Shown here: piece by piece, positions 34,310 to 46,198 of the stretch | Numbering within the stretch: position 1 is the first letter of the stretch | Layout of the letters: each line of letters starts with the position of its first letter | NCBI GenBank assembly: GCA_036897095.1 | Contig: JAYMSP010000019.1 | Coordinates: forward strand, 1 to 64,000 | Direction: 5' to 3' | DNA from: Plantago elongata | Taxonomy: Eukaryota; Streptophyta; Magnoliopsida; Lamiales; Plantaginaceae | Length of the DNA stretch: 64,000 nt | The notes under the pieces: generated by a model | Database searches by the model: none | What the model saw: the letters and a program-made list of their open reading frames with translations, nothing else | Told to the model about the DNA's origin: nothing | Translations under genes and position numbers: made by a program

Positions 34310-37300
34310 ATGAACCAATGTGTACCAAGTTGGGATCTCGAGGAGACTCCGGTACCGCTAAGGATTGCAAATTCGAATTCATCACTCTCCAATCCTGCCT
34401 CGTAATAGCTTTATCTACTCTGTTTTATGAATCGAACCGACAAAGAGCTAGACTATCAGTATTGTTTTAGTACTTACTATGCTCATTTATGTGCAGGTTG
34501 GAATATGAAGTGGCCGAACTAACTTGGGAAAATGGGCAACCATCCATGCATGGGTTAGTACCTCCGCGCGTGGTAAGCAAACAACTTGTTACGTCCACGT
34601 GGGAGAAGCCGATTAGCTCCGGAGGCACGCTCGAGTCTATAGTAAACCAAGCAACGTTCCACATATATCCTAAGTCCGCGCGTGGTGACCACGAGCTAGT
34701 CCCTTGGTTTAACAACAACCGTACAATCCTAAACCCGGCCGTAAGTAGCGGCGGAGCCGCTGTGACGATGGATGCGCTCGTGCCCTGCACCAATATTCAG
34801 GACCATTCAACGCAGGTGCTGGAATCGGCTCGCACGCACGTAGCAGGATGTTCGACCGGTGTTGGTTCGTACAACCCGGTGCGTGTGGGGATGAGTGGAT
34901 GCAAGACTAATGTTAGCTTGAGTGTTAGTGAAAGTGCCACGTGTGGTGGGAGAACACTTGACACGTGTGAGCTTGGTACAGCGGGTTTTACGTCGGAAAA
35001 TACTAGCTCCGGGAAGGAGTATACGAAGACTTCCGGCGATGACCATGATTCCGTTTGTCATAGCAGACAGGCATGTGAATTAAGCACGTGTTGCAATTGC
35101 ATTCTAGCAGCTTGCTTTCCCATGCATTTTTTTCAACTTCCATATTCATATCGTCTATACTTAAAGCCTATAACTATATTATCATTTATTTAATTAAAAA
35201 CATTAAAAAAAAAGGTTTAGTTAAAATACAGGGTTTTTCTTTTGTGTAGTCATTTATTACAATTGGAAAATGAAAGAATATCATTTTAGAGCCAAGATCT
35301 AAGAAATTATGGAAAGTGTTATATCATTTTATGCATGGTTTAGATGCACACACACCATATATATATTTACGTTCAAATATTTTAAAATAAAAATGAGGTA
35401 TTATTTCATTTAAACTTTTTTGAGTTTACACTTACATTTTACCCTATATATAACCGGTGTATTAGCGATTAAATTTATCAAAAAATATTTAAAAAAATAA
35501 AAACCCATTTTCTCTAATACGGGAAATAGAAAAAAATCCCGTTTTCCATCATATACGGCCAACATCTCAGCCCTTTTGCCAATTATATTGCACTCACCTG
35601 AGTTATACTAGCTAGTGTACGTGAACTTAGTTTTGATTACGACATTATATTAAGTAGGTTTTTGCTCAAATAGCTTTAACTATTCTACATATATATTTAT
35701 TAATAGTCGGTATTTTATATGATATATGATGTTAATTAAAGTAAGTACGAACATACATTTTTAAGCATCAGTAAATACGATATATCTCCGTGTAGTAAAA
35801 TATTACTACTACAATGTATAATTTGCGGTTAATAATTTATTTATATTTGCAGAGAAAAGGAGGAGATGAGGAGGTGAAAAGGAAAGGGATAATTGGGAAA
35901 TCCTCGGCTTCGACGAAAAGGAGCAGGGCGGCTGCTATTCATAACCAATCTGAACGCGTACGATTTATTTTTTTCTATTCTCACCATTTTATTTCGGAAT
36001 AATTAATTATTATATCTTCAGATTCCATTTACATGAATTTCGACTGGAAAAGAAAAGAAAAACACCAGAAAGATATGAGAATCTTTCTGTAAAATCGTGT
36101 TAAAAAATATCAAAGTCAGAGATACTAAAGCTTCTAATGATTGAGAAGTATGCCCTTTTTTTAAGTTATCTTTTCAACCTATGCAGCATATTCCATTTTT
36201 AAAGTTGATTTGGATGTACGTTTATGTCACAGAAAAGAAGAGATAAAATTAACCAAAGGATGAAGACATTGCAGAAGATGGTCCCAAATTCGAGCAAGGT
36301 GCGTACGTACATCTATCTATCTATATGTCACTGGTACATGTTAGAACAAACTTATTTATGATCAGTTATGACATTTAAGCTTTCTACAAAATATTTTTTT
36401 TAAACCAGCTAAATTTTTTATTATAACGTGTCAAGAGTAAAAGAAATGCTTTCAACCAAACAATTACAAATGAAAAATATTCAAGTTATATCATAAGAGC
36501 TAGATTACATAAAAATCAAAGGTCTAAATCGGATACAATCAATAAGGTTTAAACATACTCCAATTCTCCACACTAAAATATTCAACCATCAACAAATGCT
36601 CGAAAACGAAAACGATGAAATATGTCTCCCGCATTTTTCGAAATACTAAATGTGCACACACGCTAGTTATTCAGGCATCTGATTAATTAATTAAATTTTT
36701 TAGTTACGTAGTTGAAACTCGAAAATATATATGATATGTTATTAAGTTGATTTAGTCGAATGACCTCGCTTATTATCTCCATGCTATATAGATTATTAGA
36801 CGTTTAAGATAATGTTGAACATCTGAATTAAAGTTTTGGCTATTATCTGGGAGTGAGAGCGAAAATATGGAAGGTTTAGATCCAAATTAAGAATGAGTGA
36901 AGAAACTTTATGATTAGTTTCAATGATTAGAAGTTGATTGCCCCGACCAAACAAGGCTGCATGTTAATTGTGTCTATATGGCGATTTGAAAATTCAAACA
37001 GGTTCCTTTCTATTTAACTTTTCAATTCATTTTATTATCCTAAAATTTTCAATTTTAAATGAAAATTCACTCACAAACTTTATTTACCTTTTACCATCCT
37101 TTAACTAACATATACATTGGCTCCAGTGTAAAAAAATAAAATAAAAATTACTGTATACATATGCATACAATTCCCAATAATAATATAATAACAAAGATTC
37201 TAACGAAATAATTTTTAGATAATTCATTTAAAGACTAACTTTGTTATTAATAAATTAACTCACTATTATGAAAATTTTCTAGTATGCTATATTTAAAATA

Positions 37301-39112
37301 TTTTATTTAATCACTATTTACCTCATATAAAATTGAATTAATGTTATTATATATATTAATGATCGATGCGTGAAGTCGGATCTATTAAAATTTTATCCAA
37401 AACAATCCATTGAATATCCCAAACAATCCGATGTTGATTTTGGTCACACTCTAGGTGCAATAATGAATGTAGTCAGTCCACATTGGTAAGCTGTCTGCCT
37501 GCACTACGTCATATAGTCCACACAACCATTAATCTCGAACTTGGACAAACTTGACAGATATCGAGTTGTTTCTGTGGAGACATTTCATCAGAACATGCAA
37601 GTGCAACCATAAGATAATGTAATATAATAATTAAGTACAATAGGAATTGACATTTATATGTTCAGTTCAAAAAAATCAAACATTTATATAAACTAGCTAC
37701 TGATGAGGAAATGATAATATGGCAATCGAGTTTACCTTCATTGCAACTCCGAAAGGTAATGGGTGCAAATCTTCGAGTGACTGGGCAGGGCGACGGCGAA
37801 GATAGGACCAAGATTGTCAAGAGGGTGAAGGAGGTCTACGCACCCTATCTCCGCCATCACCGGTCCCGTCCACAACATTGGATGGTCTTGCAAAGTACAT
37901 GTTAGATTGCACCCTCGATGAGATAAATAAGTTTTAGTAAATCACTACTAGCTAATGATAGTGTAAGGTCAAAATGCGTATTATTCATGATCCCAGTAAT
38001 TAAGGGACTGTTTGATATATAGTTTGAGTGGTATTTTTCAATTAATTTTTTTTTATTTTATAAAATGTTCGATTTAAATGGGTCGATGGCCGCTCCAACG
38101 ATATAATAAACAGGGACTAAAATTCCTAGTATCTGAATGGAATACTATTTCTAACCACCCACATGAGAAAGGGAGAAAATAAGTTAGAAATATGTCCAAG
38201 GTCAATCATTAAATCATTGATGCATGTACGTTAGTTTGGTTGATCATTCATTTCATATGTAGCTCTACAGTACTCTTTTACTACATGTTCAAGATAAAGC
38301 ACCCAATATAGAAGTGCACATGGTTTATGCATATTGTCTATTTTGGACTGCCACTATTGTTCCTTGGTCTTTCCATCTTTGTTCTTACTCTAGTACTACA
38401 ATTGAATGAAATGTTTTCATGTCATATTCAATTTCCGATTCTAGATATTACATCATATTGTAATGACTTATAATGATTTTAGTGTCGTACCCAATTTACC
38501 AAATGTAAAAAGTGAAAATTACTAATTTTGATTTTTACATGAATGTGTGATTGTGTAGACAGACAAAGCCTCAATGTTGGATGAAGTGATAGAGTACCTA
38601 AAACAGTTACAAGCACAAGTACATATGATGAGTAGAATGAGCGTTCATCCATCCATGATGTTGCCATTGGCCATGCAACAACAGATGCAGATGTCTATGA
38701 TGGGTATGCAAATGGCTGGGATGGGAGCCATGGGTATGGGTATGGGAGCCATGGACATTAATTCCATCAATCGAGCCGCCACTATGCCCCCGGTGATGCC
38801 TCCTGCGGCCGCCTTCATGCCTGTTCCGTCTTGGGACCAGAACTCCAGTGACCGGCTACAATCAACATCGTCTGCAGTAATTCCAGATCCCTTAAACGCA
38901 TTCCTTGCGAATCAATCACACGTAAGTTTTATATCTAAATTTGAAGAATAAAATTGTATTTTCAAGCAAGAATAATTTAATTGAAAGTAGTATTTTCTTA
39001 AAATTAATTCGAAATCTACATTAATGTGCAGGCAATGCCAATGGATTATGCTAGGCTAGCAGCAATGTATCAACAATTCCAACAAAATCCAGGATCCGGT
39101 CCAAAGAATTGA
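34310..39112 (+). CDS. UNE10: Phytochrome-interacting bHLH factor, UNE10 / PIF8 type
   Basis: Six coding exons: 34310-34401, 34497-35070, 35853-35957, 36233-36298, 38559-38921, 39032-39112 (TGA), giving 426 residues. It is a nuclear G-box-binding regulator of light responses. The start reads MNQCVPSWDLEETPVP. The active-phytochrome-B-binding motif EVAELTWENGQ is at residues 35-45, and the family block DDHDSVCHSR lies near 210-220. The bHLH domain spans about 246-298: basic region with the His/Glu/Arg set in HNQSERKRR, and helix 2 in ASMLDEVIEYLKQLQAQV. The tail is Met/Gln/Gly-rich (about 315-345) and ends QFQQNPGSGPKN. These features fit Arabidopsis UNE10/PIF8 better than PIF7. Intron 2 appears to use a GC donor (CAG/GCATGT), since no GT donor gives a comparable frame. 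Intron 4 is 2.26 kb and holds a coding-like fragment (37711-37937). The gene looks functional. Confidence 0.93.
37711..37937 (+). pseudogene. Coding-like fragment in UNE10 intron 4, unidentified
   Basis: This is unusually GC-rich for its surroundings and reads as protein: LRKVMGANLRVTGQGDGEDR followed by TKIVKRVKEVYAPYL. Later, in another frame, it reads TLDGLAKYMLDCTLDEINK before a stop. A change of frame lies between the two parts, near 37845-37875. It looks like a broken piece of a host gene, copied or captured by an element, lying in sense orientation inside the intron. I do not recognise the parent gene. Confidence 0.4.
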
Positions 39113-39441
39113 TGTTATATATGCAACATTTATACAATATATATAGTAGTATTATCTTTAGGCTTACTAAAATTTTTCTATAACATATTGTATTGCATTT
39201 CCAGTTACCATCAAATAATGTAATGTAATGTGTGTAGTGTGAAATGGCAAGTTTATTTGGCTGGATTTTTTTTCCAAGTATATAGTATATAATAGTATAG
39301 TCCATTGTATATTTTGTGGATAAACCGAAGTGCCAGTTAGTGATGAAAGGGCCTATGATAAATCATTTTTTAAAGATATAGTATTTCATTTCTATTTGGG
39401 TGAAAATTTAATATATAGGTCGGATTAGTTCATCGGATCTA

Positions 39442-39442
<1 letters not shown>

Positions 39443-39477
<35 letters not shown>
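39443..39477. repeat. Compound TG/TA microsatellite
   Basis: A run of TG units followed directly by a run of TA units. Confidence 0.85.
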
Positions 39478-41479
39478 CTGGAAGAAAGAGGAAAAATAAT
39501 AAAAAAATACTAACAGAAATTGAAAAAACTCAAGTTAAATTCTAATCAATGATATTATCATATTACAAAACATAATCGTGTCATTGCAATGTAGTAAAAA
39601 TGTATGTTGGTAGGAATTGTCACTGTCTAGCTAACCACTTGACCTGCAACATGTGGTATGTTTTTGTTAATATATTTGAATGGTTAGACATTTCTTTTCA
39701 TTAGCAGGTTCGGTATTTATGGGAACCACTTTATGTTATTGTTGTTTTCATCCCTAATGGTAACATTTCTGTACAAAATTGAATTTTTAAGGCTCAAAAT
39801 TAATACTACGATATACGAAGCGTATCCCAATCAGAACTTACGAAACTCGCTCACAATATTTCAAATGACATATAATCGATCATTAGAAGTGGTAGAATAT
39901 GAATCAAAAGACTTGAGTGAAAGATAAGATTGAATGGGAATCAAATTGAATTGGGAAATGCCTATTCAAATAGTATGTTTTAATCATGTTACTTGAGCAT
40001 TTTTCAATTTAAATTGATTCCCAATTAGTCACTATAATTTGGTACATAATCATGTTACTTTTTAGTCGATAGTACTACTATTATTCAACGAATGTTATAA
40101 TAATTAATGGTCTACAAACCAATCAATCTTAGTTGCAATTTGAATATAAACGATGAAATTGCTAGCTATGGGATTGTGACATTACAGCTAAGTTTTGTAA
40201 CATGTTCTCAATTGAGCAAACAACATGGACCATAGGGGCCTTTACAAACCGTATCAACTCAGTGTACTTTACTCCCATAATTAATTGTGACGAACTTGTG
40301 AGTATATGTAGTTGATTAACTATAAATTTCTCCCTATTAATTTGGCCGATATGGGTAAATTACCTTGTATAGTTTTTATTTAAAATATAAGATGATTTTC
40401 ACTATATTCATCTTAATATCTAACATATCAACTCACTTTATCAAACATAAACTCCGTAAGAAAGCAAAAACCGTCACCGTTATTCACATCAACCAATGTC
40501 ACCATTACCATTTTCAATGTGTAAACCACGTCCTACTACGAGTACTGATTGAGTTATACTTGAGTGTAATTATTATTCCTTCAACTAGCTTTCATTTTAA
40601 CTAGTATTATCGTGAACTCTAGTATTATCGTGAACTATTAACTCGACAACTAACTAACAAAGATGAAGACATGAAAAGGTATTTTTAACGGTATGGGAAA
40701 ACAATTGAATGTGGATAAACTCGATTTGGGATGTGATGAACATAAATTTAGTGGGGGTGGTGGTGTTAGAGTGGGGATAAGTGGGGTGAGGGGAATGATT
40801 GGAAAATAAAGAGAACGCTTGGTTTGTTTAGAAACCGCATAGTCATTGTTGAATATCATCTATCATTGATATCAGAATATGTCTTTTCTTCAATTTCCAT
40901 ACACTTAGAATCTCTTGCATGTATCACTTCTATGTATGTCATTATCTACTTTTCTCGTGGAATTTATTTCTCCTTTTTGATTGGCAACATGTATTGGTAA
41001 AAGTCATTGGAATCACATTATTGGTTCTTTTGTTTCGTTAATAGGTTGAGATCCAATCTTCCTGTCCTTTCCAGTAGGCACATTATTATTATTATTATAC
41101 AACTCATTCTTGATGCCAATAAGCTCTTCTATGATTCCAAAAGGACTTGTGGAAAGTGATTTCTCGTACTAATACTTTATACTTGCCTAATCAAAGATAA
41201 TTAACTAGCTAGCTTTATAAAGTAATGGAATAATTCTAGTTAGTAGACGTAGAACAGTAGAGTATACGCATTTGAGCGTGAAGGATCGGAGTATGTCAAA
41301 TCCCATTATCCCAAGTTCACCAATATATGACATAGTACATGTATCAACTAGATAACATGCACATGTTACATGTAACACACCATGTCACAAAGCTCGATTG
41401 ATTGATGGAGGAATTTATGAAAAATGTCGCAGATATGTGCCAAGTATACGTTGGTACATCAAAGAAATGTTAAACTTTA

Positions 41480-42082
41480 GACCGTCTTCAATGGAGACGA
41501 CATGGAGTGCCGTCGTGGGAGCCACGTGCCGTGGCTCCCCCTACGGCACTCGGATGACATGCCATGCCATGGCGCAGGCAGCATTGCTGTCCCCCTCCCT
41601 TTTCTCTTTATTTTTTTTTTACTTTTTTATATTTTTTTCATTTTCAAATGCGAATAATCAAAAAAATATAAATATAAAAAATATATAAAAATTACCAACG
41701 GATTCGTTTCTTCAAGATCTACGAATAGATGCCACTCTCAATTATTTTTAGATCATTCCATCTCGAACTCATTTTCTCTCTCAATTAAACTTAAAATTGT
41801 AAAACAACATCTAATTCAATTTTATTAATTTCTGACTTCTAAACACTATTATAATATATTAAATATATTTTTAGCAAAATATTTTTTTTAATTTTAAACC
41901 TGAATAAATTATAAAGTGACTTTAAAAAATACAATTTCATTAATTTCAACATCTAAGCACTCTTATAATATGAATAAATGTAAATAAAAATTAAAAAATT
42001 TCATGATGTGACGACGACGCATTACCACTGTAGCAAAAACGACAACGCATCGTCGTGCCGTCGCCATGCATCGGAGATGGTC
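41480..42082. mobile_element. PIF/Harbinger-like non-autonomous element, about 600 bp
   Basis: The left end GACCGTCTTCAATGG and the right end, read on the minus strand, GACCATCTCCGATGC agree at 11 of 15 positions. Both are flanked by TTA (41477-41479 and 42083-42085), the three-base TWA target-site duplication of PIF/Harbinger elements. The inner ends are GC-rich (GGAGCCACGTGCCGTGG on the left; CGTCGTGCCGTCGCCATG on the right) and the middle is AT-rich and non-coding. No transposase is present, so it would depend on an autonomous relative. Confidence 0.7.
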
Positions 42083-42524
42083 TTATGTCAATGCTTGTTG
42101 AGGTAGAGTGTGGACTGTGGAGGCAGAGCAATGACGTCAATCTGTTCTTTCATGTCGTGGACTCATGGGTGAGAAATTGTGTTAAAATGGAGAGTCGATA
42201 TATGTAAAAAATCGTTCACGAACAAGTTAAAATATAGCTAGTAGCCTAGTAGTACTTATAGGAAATTTATCCAAATCTATGGTCGCCTGTGATCAAATTG
42301 GTGTCATTGTGTCAAAACCATGAAAGTTACAACTACATATCACAATGATAGTGATAATTTTTCTTGTAGAATTTGGAGTGTAATGTTATATAATTAACAC
42401 TAATCCATATTCAATTTTTGAAGAATCATATACTACTATTATACCTCATTTAGTAGATAGGCATAGAAAATTATAAGATTACAACGACAAATCTATTCCA
42501 GGGTATACATCGCATTATATTAGC

Positions 42525-42660
42525 AATAGCTTAATCACAAGTAGATCCACATTTCTAGCTCAAAATCAAGATACTAGAAATAGCTTAATCACAAGTAGAT
42601 CCACATTTCTCGCTCAAAATTATGACACTTGGAATAGTTTCAGCATGAGTCGATCCCATT
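42525..42660. repeat. Tandem repeat, 54-bp unit, about 2.5 copies
   Basis: Units start at 42525, 42579 and 42633. The first two share AATAGCTTAATCACAAGTAG and ATCCACATTTCT, and the third is partial and diverged (AATAGTTTCAGCATGAGT). Confidence 0.85.
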
Positions 42661-43305
42661 GTCGTACCGAAATCAATATCTTAACTTCATTTCGTCTGAA
42701 TAAATACTGCACTTCCGTTTCATAAATTTGATCAAATTAAGCTACTAAAGTATGATACGCCATCTTCATTAAGGGCTTTAGCGCGATAAATATAGGCATA
42801 TCGATGCACATTTTGAAAAAATTGGCAGCGAAGCACGCAAAAATTTATCATTTGTCAAGTAGATTGGAGATTTTGTCCATGAGGGATTCATCATCTACAG
42901 ACTACAGCTAGAGAAAAACTAGCTATTTCTTGGAATTTCTTCATTGCGAAATCTATTTAATATGTTTCCGATCTCTATGTCTGCTCAGAAGTTTGTATGT
43001 ATTGAGTCAGTTGAAAGCAAGTGATGTTCAATTTTCACATCTACAGGTTGACAGGGTTGTGTAAAGAGGGTTTTGTAAACATTCAGTTTGCTCGACAAAT
43101 GGAATTTCAGTACTCCGAGTTTGGGCTCAGTAGATTTGTGATCAATCGTCAAATGGTACATCGCTAAAATATATATATACGTACATTTGTATTTTTTTTA
43201 CTAGTTTGTTTAATTCTCATAAATTGTTATATAGTTATAGTAAAATTATGTACTCTGTAATATTGGATCACTATAGAAGGGAAAGAAAAAAAACAAATGG
43301 AATTA

Positions 43306-43570
43306 GCAAGTGAAGAGGCATGCTTTTTGTTTGATCTACAAAATTTGTCACTTCTTGCGAAATCATGGAACTTTTAAAAATCTTATCGAATTTCGCTGTA
43401 ATACTATTAATTATTCATGTTTGGAAGTCGTTTAATTATCAATCAGCAGGTGAAGATGCATATTTTTTTATTTGATCCACCAAATTTGTCACTTCTTCAT
43501 GTGAAATCACGAAACTTTTAAAAATCTTTATCGGATTTTGCTATAATAATATTTAGTGTTCATGGAATGG
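43306..43570. repeat. Tandem duplication, about 140-bp unit
   Basis: GCAAGTGAAGAGGCATG at 43306 and GCAGGTGAAGATGCAT at 43446 begin two similar segments. Both contain AAATTTGTCACTTCTT and AACTTTTAAAAATCTT and end near a TGTT[TC].*TGGA block. Identity is roughly 85% by eye. Confidence 0.8.
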
Positions 43571-44959
43571 AAACAAGTAGAGAAGACAATAAGTGGATGT
43601 TTTTGAACATATTAAAATGAGCAAGATTTTAATTAGGTTTTAGTCGTGAATAGTAACTGAATTACAATTGAGTTTTAACAAATTGTATTTAGAATGAAAT
43701 TAAAATTCTATAAATTTTATAGGGTTATTATATAAGATGTGTTAGAGTTTTTAATATTATTTGACTGGTTTAAGAGGTTGTTATAATAAATGAAAAGGTA
43801 AAGTGAACGGAAAAAAGTATGTAAGAATATAAAATTTAATTGAATTATAAATAGCTGGTCATAAATAACAGGACTATTCAACGCGAACATGATGAAAATG
43901 ATAAACGCACCTTTAGGTGGCATAGTTCTAGATATTTTAATAGGGAGGCAACAACCTGTAAAATTTTCGTGGAAGGTAAATGGATATGCAATAAAAAGAG
44001 AACAAGAGAGCGAAAAAGAGAAAACGAGTGCTAACTTCGCAAAAGAACTATCTTAAGACAAAAACTTTATAGTATACATGAGGCTGAGTATACATAAACT
44101 GTCATTTACAAGCAAGTTTAAACAAAATTTTAAATATATGTTTGATCACATTTACAATGGCTCATTCTCATAGGACAAAAAAGCTTACAGTGCCTCACAT
44201 AGTTCCAATTTTTCTTCTTCCTATTATCATTATTCTCTATAAACAATTCAATAAAAAAAATCATTTTATAAAATAACTCTATTACTAAAAAATGCTTATA
44301 TTTTTCATTGCCAAATTTCCCAAAAAGTCCGACTTGGTAGAGTATTTCGATAGGCCCGTTCAAACTGAAGCCCATTATTTTGACCCAAATTAATAGCCTG
44401 GACCAGATTGGGCTATGTTCGTCCAATTAAGTTCCTAATCTGTTCACTCCACTAGATTTCAGAAATTAGTAGCCCAAGCTAATGGACTGCAAATTCATAC
44501 ATAGTCCATTCGTTTTCAAGGGCAGGCCATGAAGTAATTTTGCCACAACATAGTTTGGTAGAGCTTCTCATATTCAAATTGAACAAAACGAAATAGCAAA
44601 ACAGCTGAATACGAAATTTACTAATTTTAAGTCTACGGACAAGAGACAAACACTCTTTAGTGAAAAATTACAAAAATAGTTCAAAACTACCCACACTTGA
44701 ACCTATACTAAAATTATGTTTACTACCACTAAAATGAACTAAAAAGAGAAAACAGTCTTCCGATTTCTCATATGATTCCCCTCCTTCCACTTCCACATAT
44801 TCCTCTAATATTGTTCATTACTCATTAACTAAAAACAAGGAGTACTTGCACCATACACTCTTATAAGAGCTCTTACAAGACCAAACTTGGATCCAACCAA
44901 ACTCAATAATTTTCCATACTTTCACTTCTTATTCATACTTTTGGAGATTATTTGTGATC

Positions 44960-46198
44960 ATGGATGCTGTGGATGATCAACAACCAAGCTATAAGCATCA
45001 TTGTAGAGTTTGTAGAAAAGGATTCATGTGTGGGAGAGCTCTAGGTGGACACATGAGAGCTCATGGAATTGGTGATGAAAGTGCTTATCTTGATGACGAT
45101 GATGATGATCGCATAAACGACTGGGAGGATGGTAGGCCAACTAACAAGAGAATGTATCAGTTGAGAACAAATCCAAATAGGTTGAAAAGTTGTAGGAACT
45201 GTGAGCATTGTGGCAAGGAGTTCTCTTCTTGGAAATCCTTTCTTGAGCATGGAAAGTGCAGCTTCGATGATGTGTCCGAATCCCCTGTGTCATCGCATGA
45301 GTCAGATGAAGAGTACTACAACGAGAAGTGCACTACCGGTTGGTTGAAGCGTAAGAGAACGTTACGTGCAAAAGTTAGTCCAAACTATTCGACAACCGAG
45401 GAGGAGGAGGAGGATCTCCTTATCGCTGCATGCTTACTACAACTAGCAAACCCTGTTGTCAACCCACCTATAGTCGAACAAGATGAATCGTGTGCTTCAG
45501 CTAGCCGAGAGGAGGAGAGGCGGAATCCTGCGTTCTTCTTCGGTATGAGTAGTGCAACTTTTGCTAGGCCTAAAGTGCTTCCTAATCCTACTCCAAAAGG
45601 TTTGTTTGAATGCAAAGCATGCAAGAGAGTGTTCACTTCTCACCAAGCATTAGGTGGCCATAGGGCAAGTCACAAGAAAGTTAAAGGGTGTTATGCAGCT
45701 AAACTAGATCAGCATGACGATGATCAAAGTTTTGGCCTAGAAGATGTTGTAACACACGAAGAATTCTTCCCATCAAAACCAACACCCTCTTTTCAATATA
45801 CACATGGAACTTCCTTATCCGGAGCTGCAAAAAGGAAAACGAAAGTGCACGAATGCTCAATCTGCCATCGAGTTTTCTCATCTGGGCAAGCACTTGGAGG
45901 TCATAAAAGGTGTCATTGGATTGTCAACAATGCACCCGAGCCTTCTCCAATTTCTAGGTTCCATTACTTAGGTAACATTGACAAGTCTGTACATCAACTC
46001 GATACTGACAAGCCTAGAACCAAGAAATCCGAGCTGTTGGATCTTAATGTTCCAGCCTGGGTTCACCTATCCGGAGTAAGGCGTGACCCACACAACCCAT
46101 TGAGCTTCGATGTGTCTACCGAACCACATGTAGACCCATGGACATGTAACGAAGCAGAGACTATAATCAAGCTTGCCATCCCCAGTGGTAACACCTAA
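44960..46198 (+). CDS. C2H2 zinc-finger protein with four finger-like units and EAR motif
   Basis: Single exon, 412 residues from ATG 44960 to TAA. It is a nuclear transcription factor, probably a repressor. Finger 1 (Cys15, Cys18, His31, His35) contains RALGGHMRAH and continues into the conserved HGIGDES. Unit 2 (Cys81, Cys84, His97, Cys100; KEFSSWKSFLEHGKC) is a degenerate C2HC finger. Fingers 3 (about 218-238) and 4 (about 309-329) both carry the plant-specific QALGGH helix. The EAR repression motif LLDLNVPA is at 369-376. An acidic Asp run follows finger 1. The HGIGDES extension and the C2HC unit resemble Arabidopsis At1g02040 rather than ZAT1/4/9. The codon three positions upstream in frame is GTG, so the ATG at 44960 is the start. 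Confidence 0.9.
   Translation: MDAVDDQQPSYKHHCRVCRKGFMCGRALGGHMRAHGIGDESAYLDDDDDDRINDWEDGRPTNKRMYQLRTNPNRLKSCRNCEHCGKEFSSWKSFLEHGKCSFDDVSESPVSSHESDEEYYNEKCTTGWLKRKRTLRAKVSPNYSTTEEEEEDLLIAACLLQLANPVVNPPIVEQDESCASASREEERRNPAFFFGMSSATFARPKVLPNPTPKGLFECKACKRVFTSHQALGGHRASHKKVKGCYAAKLDQHDDDQSFGLEDVVTHEEFFPSKPTPSFQYTHGTSLSGAAKRKTKVHECSICHRVFSSGQALGGHKRCHWIVNNAPEPSPISRFHYLGNIDKSVHQLDTDKPRTKKSELLDLNVPAWVHLSGVRRDPHNPLSFDVSTEPHVDPWTCNEAETIIKLAIPSGNT

Larger units (their letters stand above)
39113..44959. other. Intergenic spacer with repeats
   Basis: It contains a TG/TA microsatellite (39443-39477), a short doubled TAGTATTATCGTGAACT (about 40601-40636), an ATT run (41088-41098), a Harbinger-like element (41480-42082), a 54-bp tandem repeat (42525-42660) and a 140-bp tandem duplication (43306-43570). 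No gene was recognised. The last 150 bp are the leader of the first zinc-finger gene, with a possible TATA box CTTATAAGAG at 44860-44869. Confidence 0.6.

Noticed and set aside
41398-41688. 96-residue open frame on the plus strand
   Set aside because: It runs into the Harbinger-like element and its low-complexity T tract; no similarity.
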